This document shows positions 45,876-58,869 of a stretch of 64,000 nt of DNA, piece after piece (within the stretch, counting starts at the first letter, position 1; the number at the start of each line of letters is the position of its first letter). Location: contig NC_081411.1 in assembly GCF_030272615.1 (NCBI RefSeq), forward strand, positions 158,884,471 to 158,948,470, written 5' to 3'. Origin of the DNA: Cryptomeria japonica (taxonomy: Eukaryota; Streptophyta; Pinopsida; Cupressales; Cupressaceae). The notes under the pieces are model-generated. The model saw only the letters and a list, made by a program, of their open reading frames with translations, was not told the DNA's origin and did not search any database. The translations under genes and the position numbers were made by a program.

Positions 45876-48422
45876 TGTTAGACACAATGCACCACTGAGA
45901 GGGGGGTGAATCAGTGGTTCTTAATATTTTCCCTTTAATTATCTTATGTGTGTATACTGGTTATCAAATCTAACTTAATGCAGGCTTACCCGTTAGTGGG
46001 GAGACTAATCACAAATGCATTCACATAAAAAGGGACATCACATAACACTAGCATATATGAGGAAAACCCAAGATGGGAAACACCTTAGTGAGAAATGTTA
46101 TTGGAGTCTACTGCTCCAATCTAACCTCACAATGAATCTCTTATTACACTGTTTAGGGAACCAAACCCTCATTTAGGGCACCAATCCAAGGAGCACCAAC
46201 CCCTGATTTAGGGCACCAACCCAAGCAACTACAACCCCTACACTGAGCTACAACTCAATGATTACAATACACAATCATTTACAATTTAATAGCCTTTTTA
46301 CAAATGGATTTTGTAACACTTCTATAAATATCTCTGTTGGATCTCATGTCCAGCTCACTGCTAGTTCTTTATCTCACCCTCTCACTACAACAACTTTATC
46401 TCTTTCTGCAACCTTATCGGTTAAGCCTGCTCTCCTTCTCTACCAGTTTTCTCTCTCTATTGGTTCTCTCTACTGGTTGCCTCTTCTCTCAACTACTTTG
46501 CTTCTCTCCACCACTAGTCTTGATAACTTAGTTAGATATCTACCATCTAATACATACTGGTCCTCAACTTCCCTTCTTTGCAATCTGTTAAGGCTCTTCT
46601 CCGCCTATTTGGTCACCACCGGTTTCCTCCTCTTTTAGACTCAATGGTCAACTATTGGCTACCTCAATCTTATTGGTTGAACTCTTCAACCTAATTCTCT
46701 CTCACACTCGGACTTTCCTCTAACTCTCGATGTGCACTTGACTGATTTTCACTCTTTTGTAGTAGCAACACTTTCTCCTTCAACAACCACATCCATTGAT
46801 TTTGGCTTGCCTATTTATCATCTTGTTTTCCTGCTAAAATCCAATTCAAACTTTAGGTGGTTAGCATTTCTTTTGCTGATCATGAGGCACATCAAATCCA
46901 ATGAGATCTCATTCAATCTAAGCTCCAAGACAACTGTCTGCACATCATCACTAGTAATGTTTCTTTCAATACATGTTTTCTAAATTTAGTAAACATGACC
47001 CTGTATGTCAACATGCATCTGTCAAATGCCACAAATATCTTAGATGTTTCCTTTAATAAGAGAGAACAAAGATTAGATCATCCTTCCTTGATCCACCCAC
47101 CAAGCTACTCCTTCAATTTGCTTTGATCTGCAAGATCAAGCCTTTCTGGATTTCTTCTTTTCTCTTCATCTTGATCCCCAATCCTCTTCTATTCTTCCTC
47201 GAGCCTCGCAGTCAATATTTAATGTCGACCAACTACTAGGTACCTCACTGACACAACACTTCATTAACCTCTGTGACCTTGCCACTTCACCTCCACGTGG
47301 CATCCTTTGTCGGTATCCTCTTCATTAAAGATCTTTGTGTTGGCTCAGACAAGATCACCAACCAAACACTCAACCGGTCCTTTTTTTTTTTTCTGTTGGT
47401 TCACTAACCCTACTAGTATCTCACACTTTACTGGTTACCCTTCATGTCCACACTTTAGTGATCTGTCAGTGGAACCCCTTAACCAGTCATCATACATGTC
47501 TATCCATAGCATGCACATTCTCATTAGGTAGGAGCACATCACTTAGCCTCTTTGCTTCCTTACCAATTCTCTCTCATCAATAATCATCTCGATAACACCA
47601 TGTCATCAACCTTCAACTGATTCCATCTAAGGCATCTGCATACCAGTTGCACTCTCTCTCTATAGCTACTCCACTTTTCCCTCTTCATCATTAGGCCAGA
47701 CATTATCTTAGCCAGTTTGTCAAGGTGACAAACCCATCACTGCTTTACTCTTATTTTTCTATCCTGGTAGCTTATCATGCCTTTTATGTCGGTCCAGTGC
47801 ATATCCCTGATTTCATGCACTTGAGGCATCCTTTTGTTTTACTTGTAGATCTGCTATGATCCATCAAACACCTTCCTTTACCTCTTCTTCCTTATCTCAC
47901 AAAACTAAGATGCATACTTTTCATAATAGGAGATCGGCTCCACTTATTGGTGGGAGTGAGTCCTTGTCATATGCATCCTACAATGCACTCATGATCTAGT
48001 GTGGGTACATTCACTATTAGTCATCTCTTCACATGGTGAATACATCTTCATTTGGTGGGAGTCCTGTTGTTCTATATCCACACAACATACCAGTGACCTA
48101 TACATTCTTCTCCTCCTATGTTGATGTGATTTAGGTAGCATTCGGCCTCTTCATCACAATCAACAACTCAATATCTTGCCCACTCACATATGTCATCATG
48201 TACGGATTGTTATATCATACTAGTCTCCTATCCATATCTTCAACACAATTCAAACACTAACTTGTGTACTAGTGACTACAATGGTCATTCCTATGAATGG
48301 CATTCTTCTTCTTTACCGATGACCTATAACACTGGTTTACATCAATGACTGCATGTCAACAATACTCCCATATTGGTTGTCCTTATATATCAGTTGACAT
48401 CAATGAAAACACAATTCCAATA
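45876..48422 (-). repeat. 3' LTR of element C
   Basis: 2547 bp, from TGTTAGACACAATG to TTCCAATA. The final CA has become TA. It aligns with 51650-53790 and with B's LTR. It contains the AGGGCACCAATCCAAGGAGC-type short repeats near 46140-46240. Confidence 0.9.
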
Positions 48423-49629
48423 ATCTCCCCCTTTGGCATTGATGTCAACTCATGTAGTATCCAACATACTATAGAATCCTTCTCCCGCTTTGACAATAAT
48501 GACAAAGGGCATTGTCAGGGTCTCTCACTTCCTTGTATTTACTGATCACTGTCAGATATTTTTCTCCCCTTTGATATTTAGAAGTTATTTTGACCCCAAT
48601 ATACTAATACCAAGTGTTGAAGCTGACACTGATACCAATTATATCTTCTCATGTACCAAATGCATGTTCACATATACAGGTAACACTCCCTTTTTGCAAA
48701 CAACTGTTCCGGTGATCCAGTTGTGATTTCAATTGAATAGGAATTGAAATATCTCACAACCCCAAACACTTCCAAAAAAACCATCACACCACTACAACCA
48801 TAGACACTTGCACACCCTCTATGTCTAGAAAGTCTGATACACATCAGAAAACATGGTTGGCAACTCCCCCTGAGTCATGCATCTCAAGTCCATATTGTTG
48901 GTCAGGTCCAAAACTGGAGCTCTAATCAACTCTATATACTGGTTGAGTTGTGCATATGTGATCATCTAATGATATTTCAACTCCATCATATCCACCACAA
49001 CCTATGACATGATCCAAAATGTACACAATGCCATACAATGTCATCATTATGCCAAGAGTTAAACTGGTTAGGCCCAAAGATATGCATGCATAATCAACAA
49101 ATGGGCCATCATATGTCATTCAGGTCTTCATCAACACCACCTGAGACATAACTTCCCATTCCATATTACCAGGGCTAATGCAATAATCTCCAACCTCATT
49201 ATCTTGTATAACCTGCAAGTACTTGTTTAGCATTCATGCCAGTAACATCCTGCACAATACCGGTTTCCTGTACCAGTCCATCATCACTACCTGAGCACTT
49301 TCCTATAACTCCTAACATTTTGTACCACTGTGCATTTGATTTCAATTGATAATCTCCATTCATTAACACATGCAGTAGTGATCCAACACTGATTTGTAGG
49401 TGTGTAACTAAGGCATCCACTACACACACTTATCTTCTCATTTCCATCCTTCATACCGACAACATCTTGTTCTTCTATGTGCCCTTCTTCACTAAGGGGG
49501 TGAATGATCTAGTCAATATGTTACTCCTACTAAGGTCCTATATCTCCTTTAGGCCTTAGGAGATATCACATGTGCATTGAATGCACAGTGTTGGTCCATG
49601 GTTGCATCCTCTTTCTTCTTCCTCCATAC
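48423..49629 (-). other. Element C interior downstream of gag, non-coding
   Basis: Opens with the inverted polypurine tract ATCTCCCCCTTTGGCATT. A second inverted purine tract is at 48481-48490. It matches 10170-11628 of B. No conserved ORF in either copy, so probably untranslated. Confidence 0.75.
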
Positions 49630-51576
49630 CTACTTGGTCTCATTCTTCTTCCCATTTTCTGTCTTGGGAGTACGTCTTACCTTCTTTTGCTGATGGGTCC
49701 TTTCATTTCTAGACTCGGCATCACAATTGCTAGTAGTGATATAGTAGCACAAAACATCCATCCCAACTTCATGATTGGGGAATCTCTTAGCATATCGGTT
49801 TGACCATCTTCTTTTGGTCATGTTGCTATGACTGGCAACCAAAATCGGTGGACCTCTTGATCCTGCAGGGACATTTTTCCTTTGGTTCCATGCAGGTCTC
49901 TGACTTTCATATGCTCTATATCCATTTTTCTACAAAGCATAGTTGCTATACTGACCTCCATATGACTGCAAGTTCATCTTCCCACATACATAATTTCTAT
50001 GGCCAAATCTATTGCAGTTATTAAAAATATCATTTGTATAACCGAGAGAGGGGACATGCATGTATCTACTCCTGGATACATTTTTGTCATATGCATGATA
50101 TCTATGAGATCATAGATTATTCCTTCTATATCTCTTTCTACATTCTTCTTCCTTATGGCCATGACCATTACATGTAAAGCAACAACCAGTAAAGGATGGC
50201 ATATGACTTACAAATTTATTCTTCCATGCATGAGGAGATCTTACTAGTTTAGCATCTCCATTTCCGCTTCTCTGGGAACGGATCCTAGGTTGTCTGTTCT
50301 CTGTAGCTCTTTCGTCTAATCTCTTCTTCTCCCATAGTTTCTTTGTCTTGTCGATGATGGCACTCCCTTGTCTTATATCGATAGGATGTCTTCTTTGTTG
50401 TCTTCTCATGTTCTTGCTTCTAGTGAAGTTGTCTTCTCCCATTTTCCCTTTTCCTTTGGGATCTGCATTGTTCCTCCTTCTTGCAGCATCAGTCTTCATT
50501 CTTGTCTGCAAGTCTTCACCAGTTGTGATTAGATCAACCTTCTTCTAGGGAGAATTTCTAACTATGAAGGTTTGTCCCTTATTTTCTCCATTTGAGGAGA
50601 CAAACAAAATGTCATTGTGGGGGACATTCTTGTTGGTGGAGCATTTACTAGAACCACTTCCTAATCCTCTAGTATCCTTGGAATGCTTTTGCTTCTTCAA
50701 CATCTTGTCCAAGGCATCACTACTACCATCAAACCGGATTTTTAATTGGAGCTCATCCTGACATTTCTCAAGGTCATTTAAGAGAACCTCCATTTCTCCA
50801 AGCAACTGTTGATATTCTTTATCTTTCACTTCTAGCTCATATGATAGATCTTTACAATGACACTCCTTGGTGTCTTCTTCTTGAGTCTTCAATTCTGAGA
50901 TACATTTCTTAGCTTTTTCAAGGCAAATTATCAACCGGTTTTGCTCCACAACAACAACATTCTTGAATAGCTTGTATTTATTTCTTACTCTTCTGATCTC
51001 TTCAAGTGCATTTACAAGCTCTCCTTCAAGATCAACTTCAACTTCTTCTTCTTCTTCACCTTCACTATCACTACCAAACACGTCTTTTCAGTAGGAGTGA
51101 TCTGCATGATCATTCTTAGATGTGTGCCTCTTTTCTTTTGGTTCTTGAGCCATGAAAAGGTGGCTTCCTTCTTCATCAATATTGTGATTGCTAGCAGATC
51201 TGCCTTCATCATCTACAAATACATGAGGTGCATTTCTCATCCTATTAGCACAAGTCAGTTTTGCAGTTGTGGGCTCATTTCTATAGAGCTTCTTCAATCT
51301 CTCCCATAAGCTTTTTGCTGATCTAAATCTATCCACCTATGAGGAGAAATCACTGGATGTCCCACTGAGTATAGCCTTCATAGCTTCTTCATTGCATTGG
51401 TTTCTTCTTTCTGCATCTGAATCTATGGGAGGATAAACTTTACTAGGTTAGCCATTAACAACAAACATCCAGACATCATACCCTAGAGAGGATAAGTGAA
51501 CTTCCATTCTACAACTCCAAATGGAATAGTTAGACCCATTAAACACTAGAGCTAGGATTGACACTAAATAGACCAT
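49630..51576 (-). pseudogene. gag: Element C gag, long single frame with at least two zinc knuckles
   Basis: About 649 codons in one minus-strand frame from ATG at 51576 to the stop at 49630, with roughly six in-frame stops. N-terminal copia gag domain: SNYSIWSCRMEVHL and SAKSLWERLKKLYRNEP. Acidic coiled-coil middle: EVEVDLEGELVNALEEI, then LEKAKKCISELKTQ and QQLLGEMEVLLNDLEKCQ. Then FDGSSDALDKMLKKQKHS. Knuckles: CFTCNGHGHKEEEC, and NNCNRFGHRNYVC with one Cys lost. A basic tail follows and the frame closes without a protease, unlike element A, where gag continues into pol. Confidence 0.87.
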
Positions 51577-51635
51577 TGTGTTCTTAAGTGAGAATCTACC
51601 CAAGCTGGAGAAAGCTCATCTAACTGGGAACCTAC

Positions 51636-51647
51636 ACTCTGATACCA
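51636..51647 (-). other. Primer-binding site of element C
   Basis: TGGTATCAGAGT on the minus strand, the last base changed from C, two bases from the LTR end. Confidence 0.85.
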
Positions 51648-51649
51648 AT

Positions 51650-53790
51650 TGTTAGACATAATGCACCACTGAGAGCGGGGTGAATCAGTGGTTCCCAATC
51701 TTTTCCTTTTAACTATCCTATGTGTGTATACTAGTTACCAGATCTAACTCAATGCAGGCTTACAGGTTAGTGGGGAGACTAATCACAAATGCATTCACAC
51801 AAAAAGGGACATCACATAACACCAACATATACAAGGAAAACCCAAGATGGGAAAAACCTCAGTGAGAAATGTTGTTGGAGTCTACTGCTCCAATCCAACC
51901 TCACAATGAATATCTTATTACACTATTTAGGGCACCAACCCAAGGAGAACCAACCCCTGATTTAGTGCACCAACCCAAGGAGCTACAACCCATGCACCGA
52001 GCTACATTTCAGTGATTACAATACATAATCATTTACAAATTAATAGCCTTGTTACAAATAGATTTTGTAGCACTTTTTTAAATCTCTCTACTTGATCTCA
52101 TGTCTAGTTCACTATCGGTTCTCTACCTCACCTTGTCACTGCTACAACCTTATCTCTTGTTGCAACTTGATCTCTTGCTGAAACCTTATCGGTTCAACCT
52201 ACTCTCCTTCTTTACTGGTTTTCTCTCTCTGTCGAATCTCTCTACTAGTTGCATCTTCTCTCAACTACTTTGGTGCTCTCCACCACTGGTCTTGATAACT
52301 TAGTTATATATCTACCATCTGATACCTTCCAATCCTCAACTTCCCTTCTTTGCAATTTATTGTGGCTCTTCTCTGCTGATTTGGTCACCACTGGTTTCCT
52401 TCTCTTTTAGACTCAATGGCTGACTACTAGTTACCTCGCTCTTACCGTTTGAACTCTTCAACCTGATTCTCTCTTACAATCAGTCTCTCCTCTAACTCTC
52501 GATGAGCACTTGACTGATTTTCACTCTTTTGCAACAATAACACTTTCTCCTTGAACAACCACATCCATCAATTTTGGGTTGCCTATTTATCAACTTGTTT
52601 TCCCACTAAAAGCCAATTCAAATTTTAGGAGGTTAGGGTTTCTTTCACTAATCATGAGGCACATTAAATCCAATCAGATCTCATTCAATCTGAGCTCCAA
52701 GATAGCTATCTGCACATCACCACCATTAATGTGCCTTTCAATACACATTTGCTAAATTTAGCAAACATGACCCTGTATGTCGACCTACATCTTTCAAATG
52801 CCATAAATATCTTAGTTGTTTCCTTTGAAAAGAAAGCACAAAGATCATATCATCCTTCCTTGATCCACTCACCAAATAACTCCTTTAATCTGCTTCGATC
52901 TGCAAGATTAGTCCTTTTTGAATTTCTACTTTTTTCTTCATCTCAAGCCACAATCCTCTACTTTTATTCCTCGAGCCTTGCAGTCAACATTTAATATCAA
53001 CCAACCACCAACTACCTCACTGACATGGCACTTCACCGACCTCTATGAGCTTGCCACTTCAACTCCATGTAGCATCCTTTATCATTATCCTCTTTAGCAA
53101 AGATCTTTGTGTCGACTCAGACAGGATCACTGACCAAACACTCAACCAATCCTTCTTTTCTGTCGGTTCACTAACCCTTTCGATATCTCACACTTTACTG
53201 GCTACCCTTTATGTCCGCACTTTGTTGATCTGCTGGTGGAACCCCTTAATCTATCACTAGACATGTCTATCCATAACATGCACATTCTCATCAGGTAGGA
53301 GCGAATCACTTGGCCTCTTTGCTTCCTTACCGGTTCTCTCTCATTAGTAATCATCCCGATGACACCATGTCATCAACATTCAACTAATTCCATCTAAGGC
53401 ATCTGCATATCGATTGTACTCTCTCTATATAACTACTCCACTTTGCCCTCTTCATCATCAAGTCGAACATTATCTCAACCGGTTTCTCAAGGTGACAAAC
53501 CCATCACTGCTTTACTCTTCTTTTTTTGTCCTGGTGGCTTATCATGCCTTTTATGCTGGTCTAGTGCATATCCCTAATTTCATGCACTTGAGACATCCTT
53601 ATTTTTACTAGTAGATCTAGTGTGATCCTATAAACACCTGCCTTTACCTCTTCTTCCTTATCTCATAGAACTGATATGCATACTTTATATAATAGGAGAA
53701 AGGGTCCACTTACTGGTGGGAGTCAGTCCTTGTCATCTGCATCCTATAATGCACTCATGATCCAGTGTGGGTACATTCAATTTTAGTCAT
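51650..53790 (-). repeat. 5' LTR of element C, truncated
   Basis: Aligns with 45876 to about 48018 of the 3' LTR; the last ~400 bp are missing. Homology stops at 53790 (TTTTAGTCAT). Confidence 0.9.
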
Positions 53791-53840
53791 TAGTGAAAGA
53801 GATCCTACAATGCACTCATGATCCAGTGTGGGTACATTCA
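53744..53840. repeat. Junction duplication between elements C and G
   Basis: The LTR segment ATCCTATAATGCACTCATGA... (53744-53780) is repeated at 53802-53840 with one visible change, separated by TAGTGAAAGAG and its surroundings. G homology (ATTGCCTCAC) starts at 53841. About 38 bp are duplicated exactly at the breakpoint. Confidence 0.85.
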
Positions 53841-56101
53841 ATTGCCTCACCGCTTGATCCTAAGGCAAAGAGAACTGGCACCTACCTAGAGAGGATAGCA
53901 CCGACTGAGGAACCACCAGTAGTGAAAGAGAAAGGACTGACAGTGAAGAAGGCAAAGGCAATGCCTGCAGCAGCAGCACCAGTTACTACTGCAACTCCAA
54001 AAGTGACCAAGCGGTCACCAGCTAAGAAGAAACCAGAAGTTGCACTGGCTAAAGTGTTCCAAAGAAAGAGGAAGATGAGAAGCAACTCTCTGGACTCAGA
54101 AGAAACTTTGTCTAAGGGGCAGCCCAAAAAGGTGAGATAGACAAGAAAGAAGACACAGAGTGAACCGACATCTTCACCACCAGTAAATATAGATATCTCC
54201 TCCTATAAACCTTTGACATATTGTCAAAGAACAATAAAAAATATTAGGAGAAAAGTGTTATATGATTTACTTGAGTGTTTTGATGACTTTAATGAGGATG
54301 AAAGGGAAGCGGTTGAAAAGGAAATAATTTAGTATATGTGTAGTAATGACCGGTCGCCCTCAGAGATTAAGTATCAAACATTGGATTCTTTATATATGTC
54401 ATTAGATAATAGATGGCGCATTGCCATAGAGAAAGAACAAGAAATTAGAGAGAAGGTTTTTGTACAATACTTTCCCGACCTGTCAAATTCTGAATTATAT
54501 GATGTTATTGATCTAAATAAAGGACTCTTCTTCACTAGAAAAAGAAGACTCTGGCTATTAGAAGGTAGAGTTGCTGATGTCGAAAAGGACACCCATCTGT
54601 TTATGCAAATTGCTGTCCAGACTCATAAAGCACGTTTGGCCAACTAGCAAGCAGAAGAAGAACCAGTTATATCAAAACCGGATGAAGCATTTGATGATGA
54701 AGGAAATCTGGTTGTAGAACCAATCGACACTATTGATGTCGATGCCCTAGATGTAGAAGATGTCACTTAGGACATACCTTCTCAGGGAATAGGATAGGAG
54801 CATCAGGCCGAATAGGGCAATGAGCAAGCTAAGGACAAATAGGAAACGGCTAGGGAACATGCAGAGAAGAACAAGAGGGATTAAGATGAGCAAAAGTGGA
54901 AAGAGGAAGAGAAGAGAAAAGAGGAAGAGGAGAAAAGAAAAGGTGAAGACAAGAAGAGGCAAGAAGATGAGAGGAAAAAGAAAGAAGAAGAGGATAAAGA
55001 AGAGAAGAAGAGGAAGAAAGAGGAAAAGAAGAAGAAGGAAGAGGAAGATAAAGAAGAGGAAAAGTGGAAGGAAGAAGAAAAGAAGAAGAAGGAAGAGGAA
55101 GAGAAAGAAGAGGAGAAGAGGAAGGAAGCTGAGAGGAAGAAGAAGGAAGAGGAAGACAAGGAACAGGAAAAGAAGAAGGAAGAAGAAGATAGAGAAGTGG
55201 AGAAAAAAAAGTGGAAAAGAACAAGTCAGGAGAAGCAGAGAAGAGCACACAGATTGAGACTTCAAAGGCAACCGGGAGTCAAGCCAAACCGGCTAATATC
55301 ACCAGTCCTATCGATCTCTAGTCTGCAAGTGAATCAGAGCTAATGAAGAGCATCAAGGTAGCTCAAGAGTACCTTGGAAACATTCGACAGAAGATGGAGT
55401 AGGATGTAATCCAAGTTGCTATGGATATGCTTACCGGTTTGATATCCAGTACAAATCTTCCAAACACCGATTCTTCATTAGCTAGACTAAAGCTCCTATG
55501 CATAGTAGTAGATGATCAAGTGTAGAGTCTTGAAGAGGCAGCAGAGGCTAATGTCAAGAAGGAGTGTCAAAAGGCTCTTAATATAGCTTTGGTGAAAAAG
55601 TTGAATGAGCTCCAGTCTGAGTTGAAGAAAGAACAAAAGGATATAAGGGATGCTCTAGATGAGGGGAATATGCTACTCAGCAAAATCTGTCAACCCCATC
55701 TGTTCTATGATGATATGCTAGCTTAGAAGGAAAAACTTGAACAGGACTTGTAGTCCTACTTGAGCACATTCAAGCTGCCCTATGATTCCTTCACAACTTA
55801 TGGGCAAACCATTCATCGGTTTCATATCCAGTGAGCCAAAATGGAGCAAGAAATCAACACACGGTCTCAACTAGTTTTACTTCCACATCTGCAAATTATT
55901 TAGAAGTGTTATCTGAACTTGGATGCCTTGACAGTTACATAGGAGATGAACATAGTTGATGCCATGGAAGAACAGGTCTCCTAGATGCAAACAGAGAAAG
56001 AAGTGGCCACCTCCCTACTTGAGTCCTGGTCTCTATCAATGAAGCAATTCTTGCAGGACTATAAATCTATTTTTTACAAGTACTACACCTTATTGTCATA
56101 A
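53841..56101 (+). pseudogene. Element G ORF2, left copy, 5'-truncated
   Basis: Matches 60379-62671 of the right copy. It begins in the middle of ORF2 (LDPKAKRTGTYLERI). It includes the Lys/Pro/Thr-rich segment (TKRSPAKKKPEVALAKVFQR), a helical domain (VLYDLLECFDDFNEDEREAV; IDLNKGLFFTRKRRLWLLEG), the Lys/Glu repeat (about 54850-55210) and the C-terminal helical part ending at TAA 56099. A frame change near 55215 and TAG stops at 54138, 54330, 55523 and 55724 break it. At each of these four TAGs the right copy keeps CAG. Confidence 0.8.
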
Positions 56102-56423
56102 AGTTTTATTGTTTTAATATCAAATGGAAACAGGGTTGTTCAGTGGTACTTTGTCATTACTGGCAAAGGGGGAGAAGTACTCTATTTTGGAGAAGTATAG
56201 GGGAGAAGTATCTGGTTTTAAAATTTTGCTATATGCTTTGATATATGCTCTAATATCTCAATGTTTATGCTTTGTATGCAAAATTGCTATTCATTGTATT
56301 GTTAAAGAGATAGTGTATATGCTTAGGGGGAGCAATTTTGGTAATGGCATGATTTTGTTGTAAAACACTTAGATGTCAAAATTTTATTTCCTAAGTTTTG
56401 CCATCAATGCCAAAGGGGGAGAT
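56102..56423 (+). other. Untranslated stretch and polypurine tract before the middle LTR
   Basis: Carries GGCAAAGGGGGAGAAG (56162-56177), a further GGGGGAGCAA, and the canonical tract CCAAAGGGGGAGAT just before 56424. Matches 62672-63024. Confidence 0.8.
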
Positions 56424-57491
56424 TGTTGGCATTTTTTATGTTTATGTTGTGATTGTCATTGATGGACACACACTTGCATTAAGATCCTCTTTATATGTAT
56501 GAGTTAGAGCACAACTAGTATTTGATTCAACCGGTATGTTGCAAGTATGTTGTATTATAGTCATTAGACTATTTATGTTTTGCAAAATGTGTTTACCAGT
56601 CTAAAGCGGCATGTTGACCTCAAGCGGTACAAGGGATTAAAGCAGCATAACACATTTCGACTAGTCTTCATTTTTGTCAAACCGACAATCGGTATTTTGT
56701 ATGAACCGGTAATACTCTGTGATGAGTTAACAACCGACATTTTTTGATGAGTTATCAATCCACCAATTGTTTGACGGTGCCGACACACTGGTGGTGCTTC
56801 TTGTGTCATGTTACTGAGGTATGTCTAGATTCATTGAACCTAGGAAATTGAAATGTAATCCTATTGGACCAACATGAAATCAGATTCCTTTAAAAGGACA
56901 TCATGTCTAGGGTTTTAGGTTGTTGCTAAAAGGGTTTATGTTGTGACTATGGTTTAAGCTGGTTGAGGAGTTGAAAAGAATATGAATGTGTAGAAGACTG
57001 AAGTAATGCAGGAGTGCATTAAGAACGAGCTATCAAGGATCTAACTGAGCAGTCCTTGCTACTAGATAGATCAAACACTTGTTGATTACTCACATCTTTG
57101 ACAAGTCTGTAGCCCTTAACTGGGTAGGCCCAAAAGCCTTTTGTAAAATCCTCTAACAAGGTGGTTCACCTCTGTGAATCTAAAATCCTCTAGCAAGGTA
57201 GTCCTTCATCGGACTTATCTCCTAATAGAGATTGAGATTCCTAATAGGATCTGTTCTGTTGAAGAACATTGTAAGACCTTAACTGGTCTAGTTTCTATTC
57301 TGTAGATAGTGGCTTGCGAGTTCCATCTCACCGTGGTTTTTCCCATTTGGGTTTCCACATGTATTTTGGTTTGCATGTGTGATAACCAGTCTGTCTATTA
57401 AACTGTTTTACCAGTTTATCTTTAAACTATTTAAGTGTTTAAGTGCAAGATTTTTTGATATACTAATTCACCCCCCTCTTAGTATTCATCA
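56424..57491 (+). repeat. Middle LTR of the G array
   Basis: 1068 bp, from TGTTGGCATT after the polypurine tract to TATTCATCA before the primer-binding site. It serves as 3' LTR of the left partial copy and 5' LTR of the right copy. It matches 63025 onward until about 63956. Confidence 0.92.
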
Positions 57492-57493
57492 AT

Positions 57494-57505
57494 TGGTATC
57501 AGAGC
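57494..57505 (+). other. Primer-binding site of element G
   Basis: TGGTATCAGAGC, a perfect initiator-Met match, two bases after the LTR end. Confidence 0.92.
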
Positions 57506-57541
57506 CAAGCTTTCTATAAGTTTAACCACTTGGAAAGAGAT

Positions 57542-58869
57542 ATGGGGGAATACACATTGAGGGAACTTACTCAATGACTCACTCAGTTTGAGCAAGCCTA
57601 TGATGATCTTATTTTAAAATACAAGGTATCTCAAGAAAAAAGGAGAGAACATGCAGAAAAGCTGATGGAGCTATCTGAAAATAGTTCTGCAAATGAAGCA
57701 GACATGGAAGCCCTAATTGCAGAAGTAAATAAGTTGAATGAATCAAAGAAGACATAGAAGCCCTAATTGCAGAAGTAAATAAGTTGAATGAATCAAACTC
57801 CAACCTAAGAAAGGAGTTGGAAGGACTGACTATCTGGATGTGTCAAGAGCTTGAGAACCAGAGAAAAACTGAAGACCTAGTGAAAGAAAGAGATTGTGAG
57901 ATCTCCAAGTTGAAACAAGTGATGAGTGCCCTAAATTCTCAACTCCATGTAAGCAAGGTGGAAAAGGAAGACATGCAAGGATAACTGAACACTGCCATCT
58001 CTGAGAATGAAAATTTGTTGGAAACAAATGCTGCTATTTCCAAAGAACTCTCTGAGTCAAAGGAAATACTTGCTAAGTTCAGCAAAAGTACTATCAAGCT
58101 AGAGCAAAAGCTTGAGTCGGCTAGACCGGTAAAGAATACTAATGGACTTGGTTTCTCTGGACATGAGGAAGGAGAATCCTTAGGAACAAATGCTGAAACA
58201 TAAAAGAAGCAACCAACATTCAAAGGTAAAGGTAAGCAAAAATTCAAACCTATTTGCTTTAACTATCTTAAAGAAGGACACACTGCCAATGTATGTAGGA
58301 GCAAAGCCTACAATAATTTTCCTTACTTTATTAACAATGTACCTAGATCCAATAAGTTCAATGGTCATTTTTATGCATGCAACAAGTATGGGCATAGAGC
58401 ATTTGAATGTAGGTCTGTCATGAATGATACTGGAAGATATCCTCAGAGGACCCAAGGAGTTGGTCCTGAACCTTTTGTGAACTGGAATCACAACCGGTTT
58501 AATGTCGTCAATCATCAGCCAAGAAGTGGTGACTATCAAGCGGCAACCAGATGGAGAGAAAATTGTATGATCTATCATGGTCATGGTCACACTACTGCAA
58601 CATGCTGAAGGAAGAATGGAAACATGAACAATGGACCTTGGAGAGCACCTGGATTGGTTTGTTATCACTCCAACAAACTGAGTCACATTGCAAGATTTTT
58701 CAGAAGCAGAAAGAGTATATCTAATCATATACCGGTCACTCAGGAAGGAGGAATTGATGTTGAAATAGTTCAAGTGGACATGAACAAAACCTGGAAGAGG
58801 AAACCAGTAATGTTGGAAGAGGAACTGATTTCTGCACCTAGTGTGGAAATATCGAAACTGGCAAACTAA
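57542..58869 (+). pseudogene. gag: Element G ORF1: coiled-coil gag-like protein with four zinc knuckles
   Basis: The ATG at 57542 opens a coiled-coil N-terminus (FEQAYDDLILKYKVSQEK). The middle is also coiled coil (KERDCEISKLKQVMSALNSQ, ISKELSESKEILAKFSKS). Four CCHC-type knuckles follow: CFNYLKEGHTANVC, YACNKYGHRAFEC, CMIYHGHGHTTATC and CYHSNKLSHIARFF, each missing at least one Cys. A 50-bp tandem duplication (57701-57800) shifts the frame; in-frame stops are at 57982, 58201 and 58606. There is no UBN2-like N-terminal domain. It ends at TAA 58867 with no protease beyond. Likely role: RNA binding and particle assembly (inferred). Confidence 0.82.
57701..57800 (+). repeat. 50-bp tandem duplication in ORF1
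   Basis: Two 50-base units starting GACATGGAAGCCC and GACATAGAAGCCC. As 50 is not a multiple of three, the copy breaks the ORF1 frame. Confidence 0.95.

Larger units (their letters stand above)
45876..53790 (-). mobile_element. Gag-only LTR element C, same family as B
   Basis: 5' LTR 51650-53790 (truncated), primer-binding site 51636-51647, gag 49630-51576, non-coding 48423-49629, 3' LTR 45876-48422. It inserted in gypsy fragment F. The 5 bases before 45876 (attag) would be its target duplication, but the other side was lost in the junction with G. The interior between the LTRs is only about 3.2 kb and contains gag alone; protease, integrase and reverse transcriptase motifs are absent. B shares this plan, so the absence is a family trait and not one deletion. 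Confidence 0.88.

Noticed and set aside
47307-47583. Plus-strand ORFs inside element C's 3' LTR (and those at 18494-19043 in B)
   Set aside because: Run against the element and the frames are not kept between LTR copies.
54820-55257. Arg/Lys-rich plus-strand ORF, and Ser/Leu/Phe-rich minus-strand ORFs over it
   Set aside because: These are other-frame readings of the Lys/Glu repeat of ORF2; the ORF2 frame continues on both sides.
57182-57290. Short repeats such as CTCTAACAAGG/CTCTAGCAAGG in LTRs as a possible CRISPR-like array
   Set aside because: Irregular spacing and strong similarity to LTR leader sequences of A, D and G; no consistent repeat-spacer structure.
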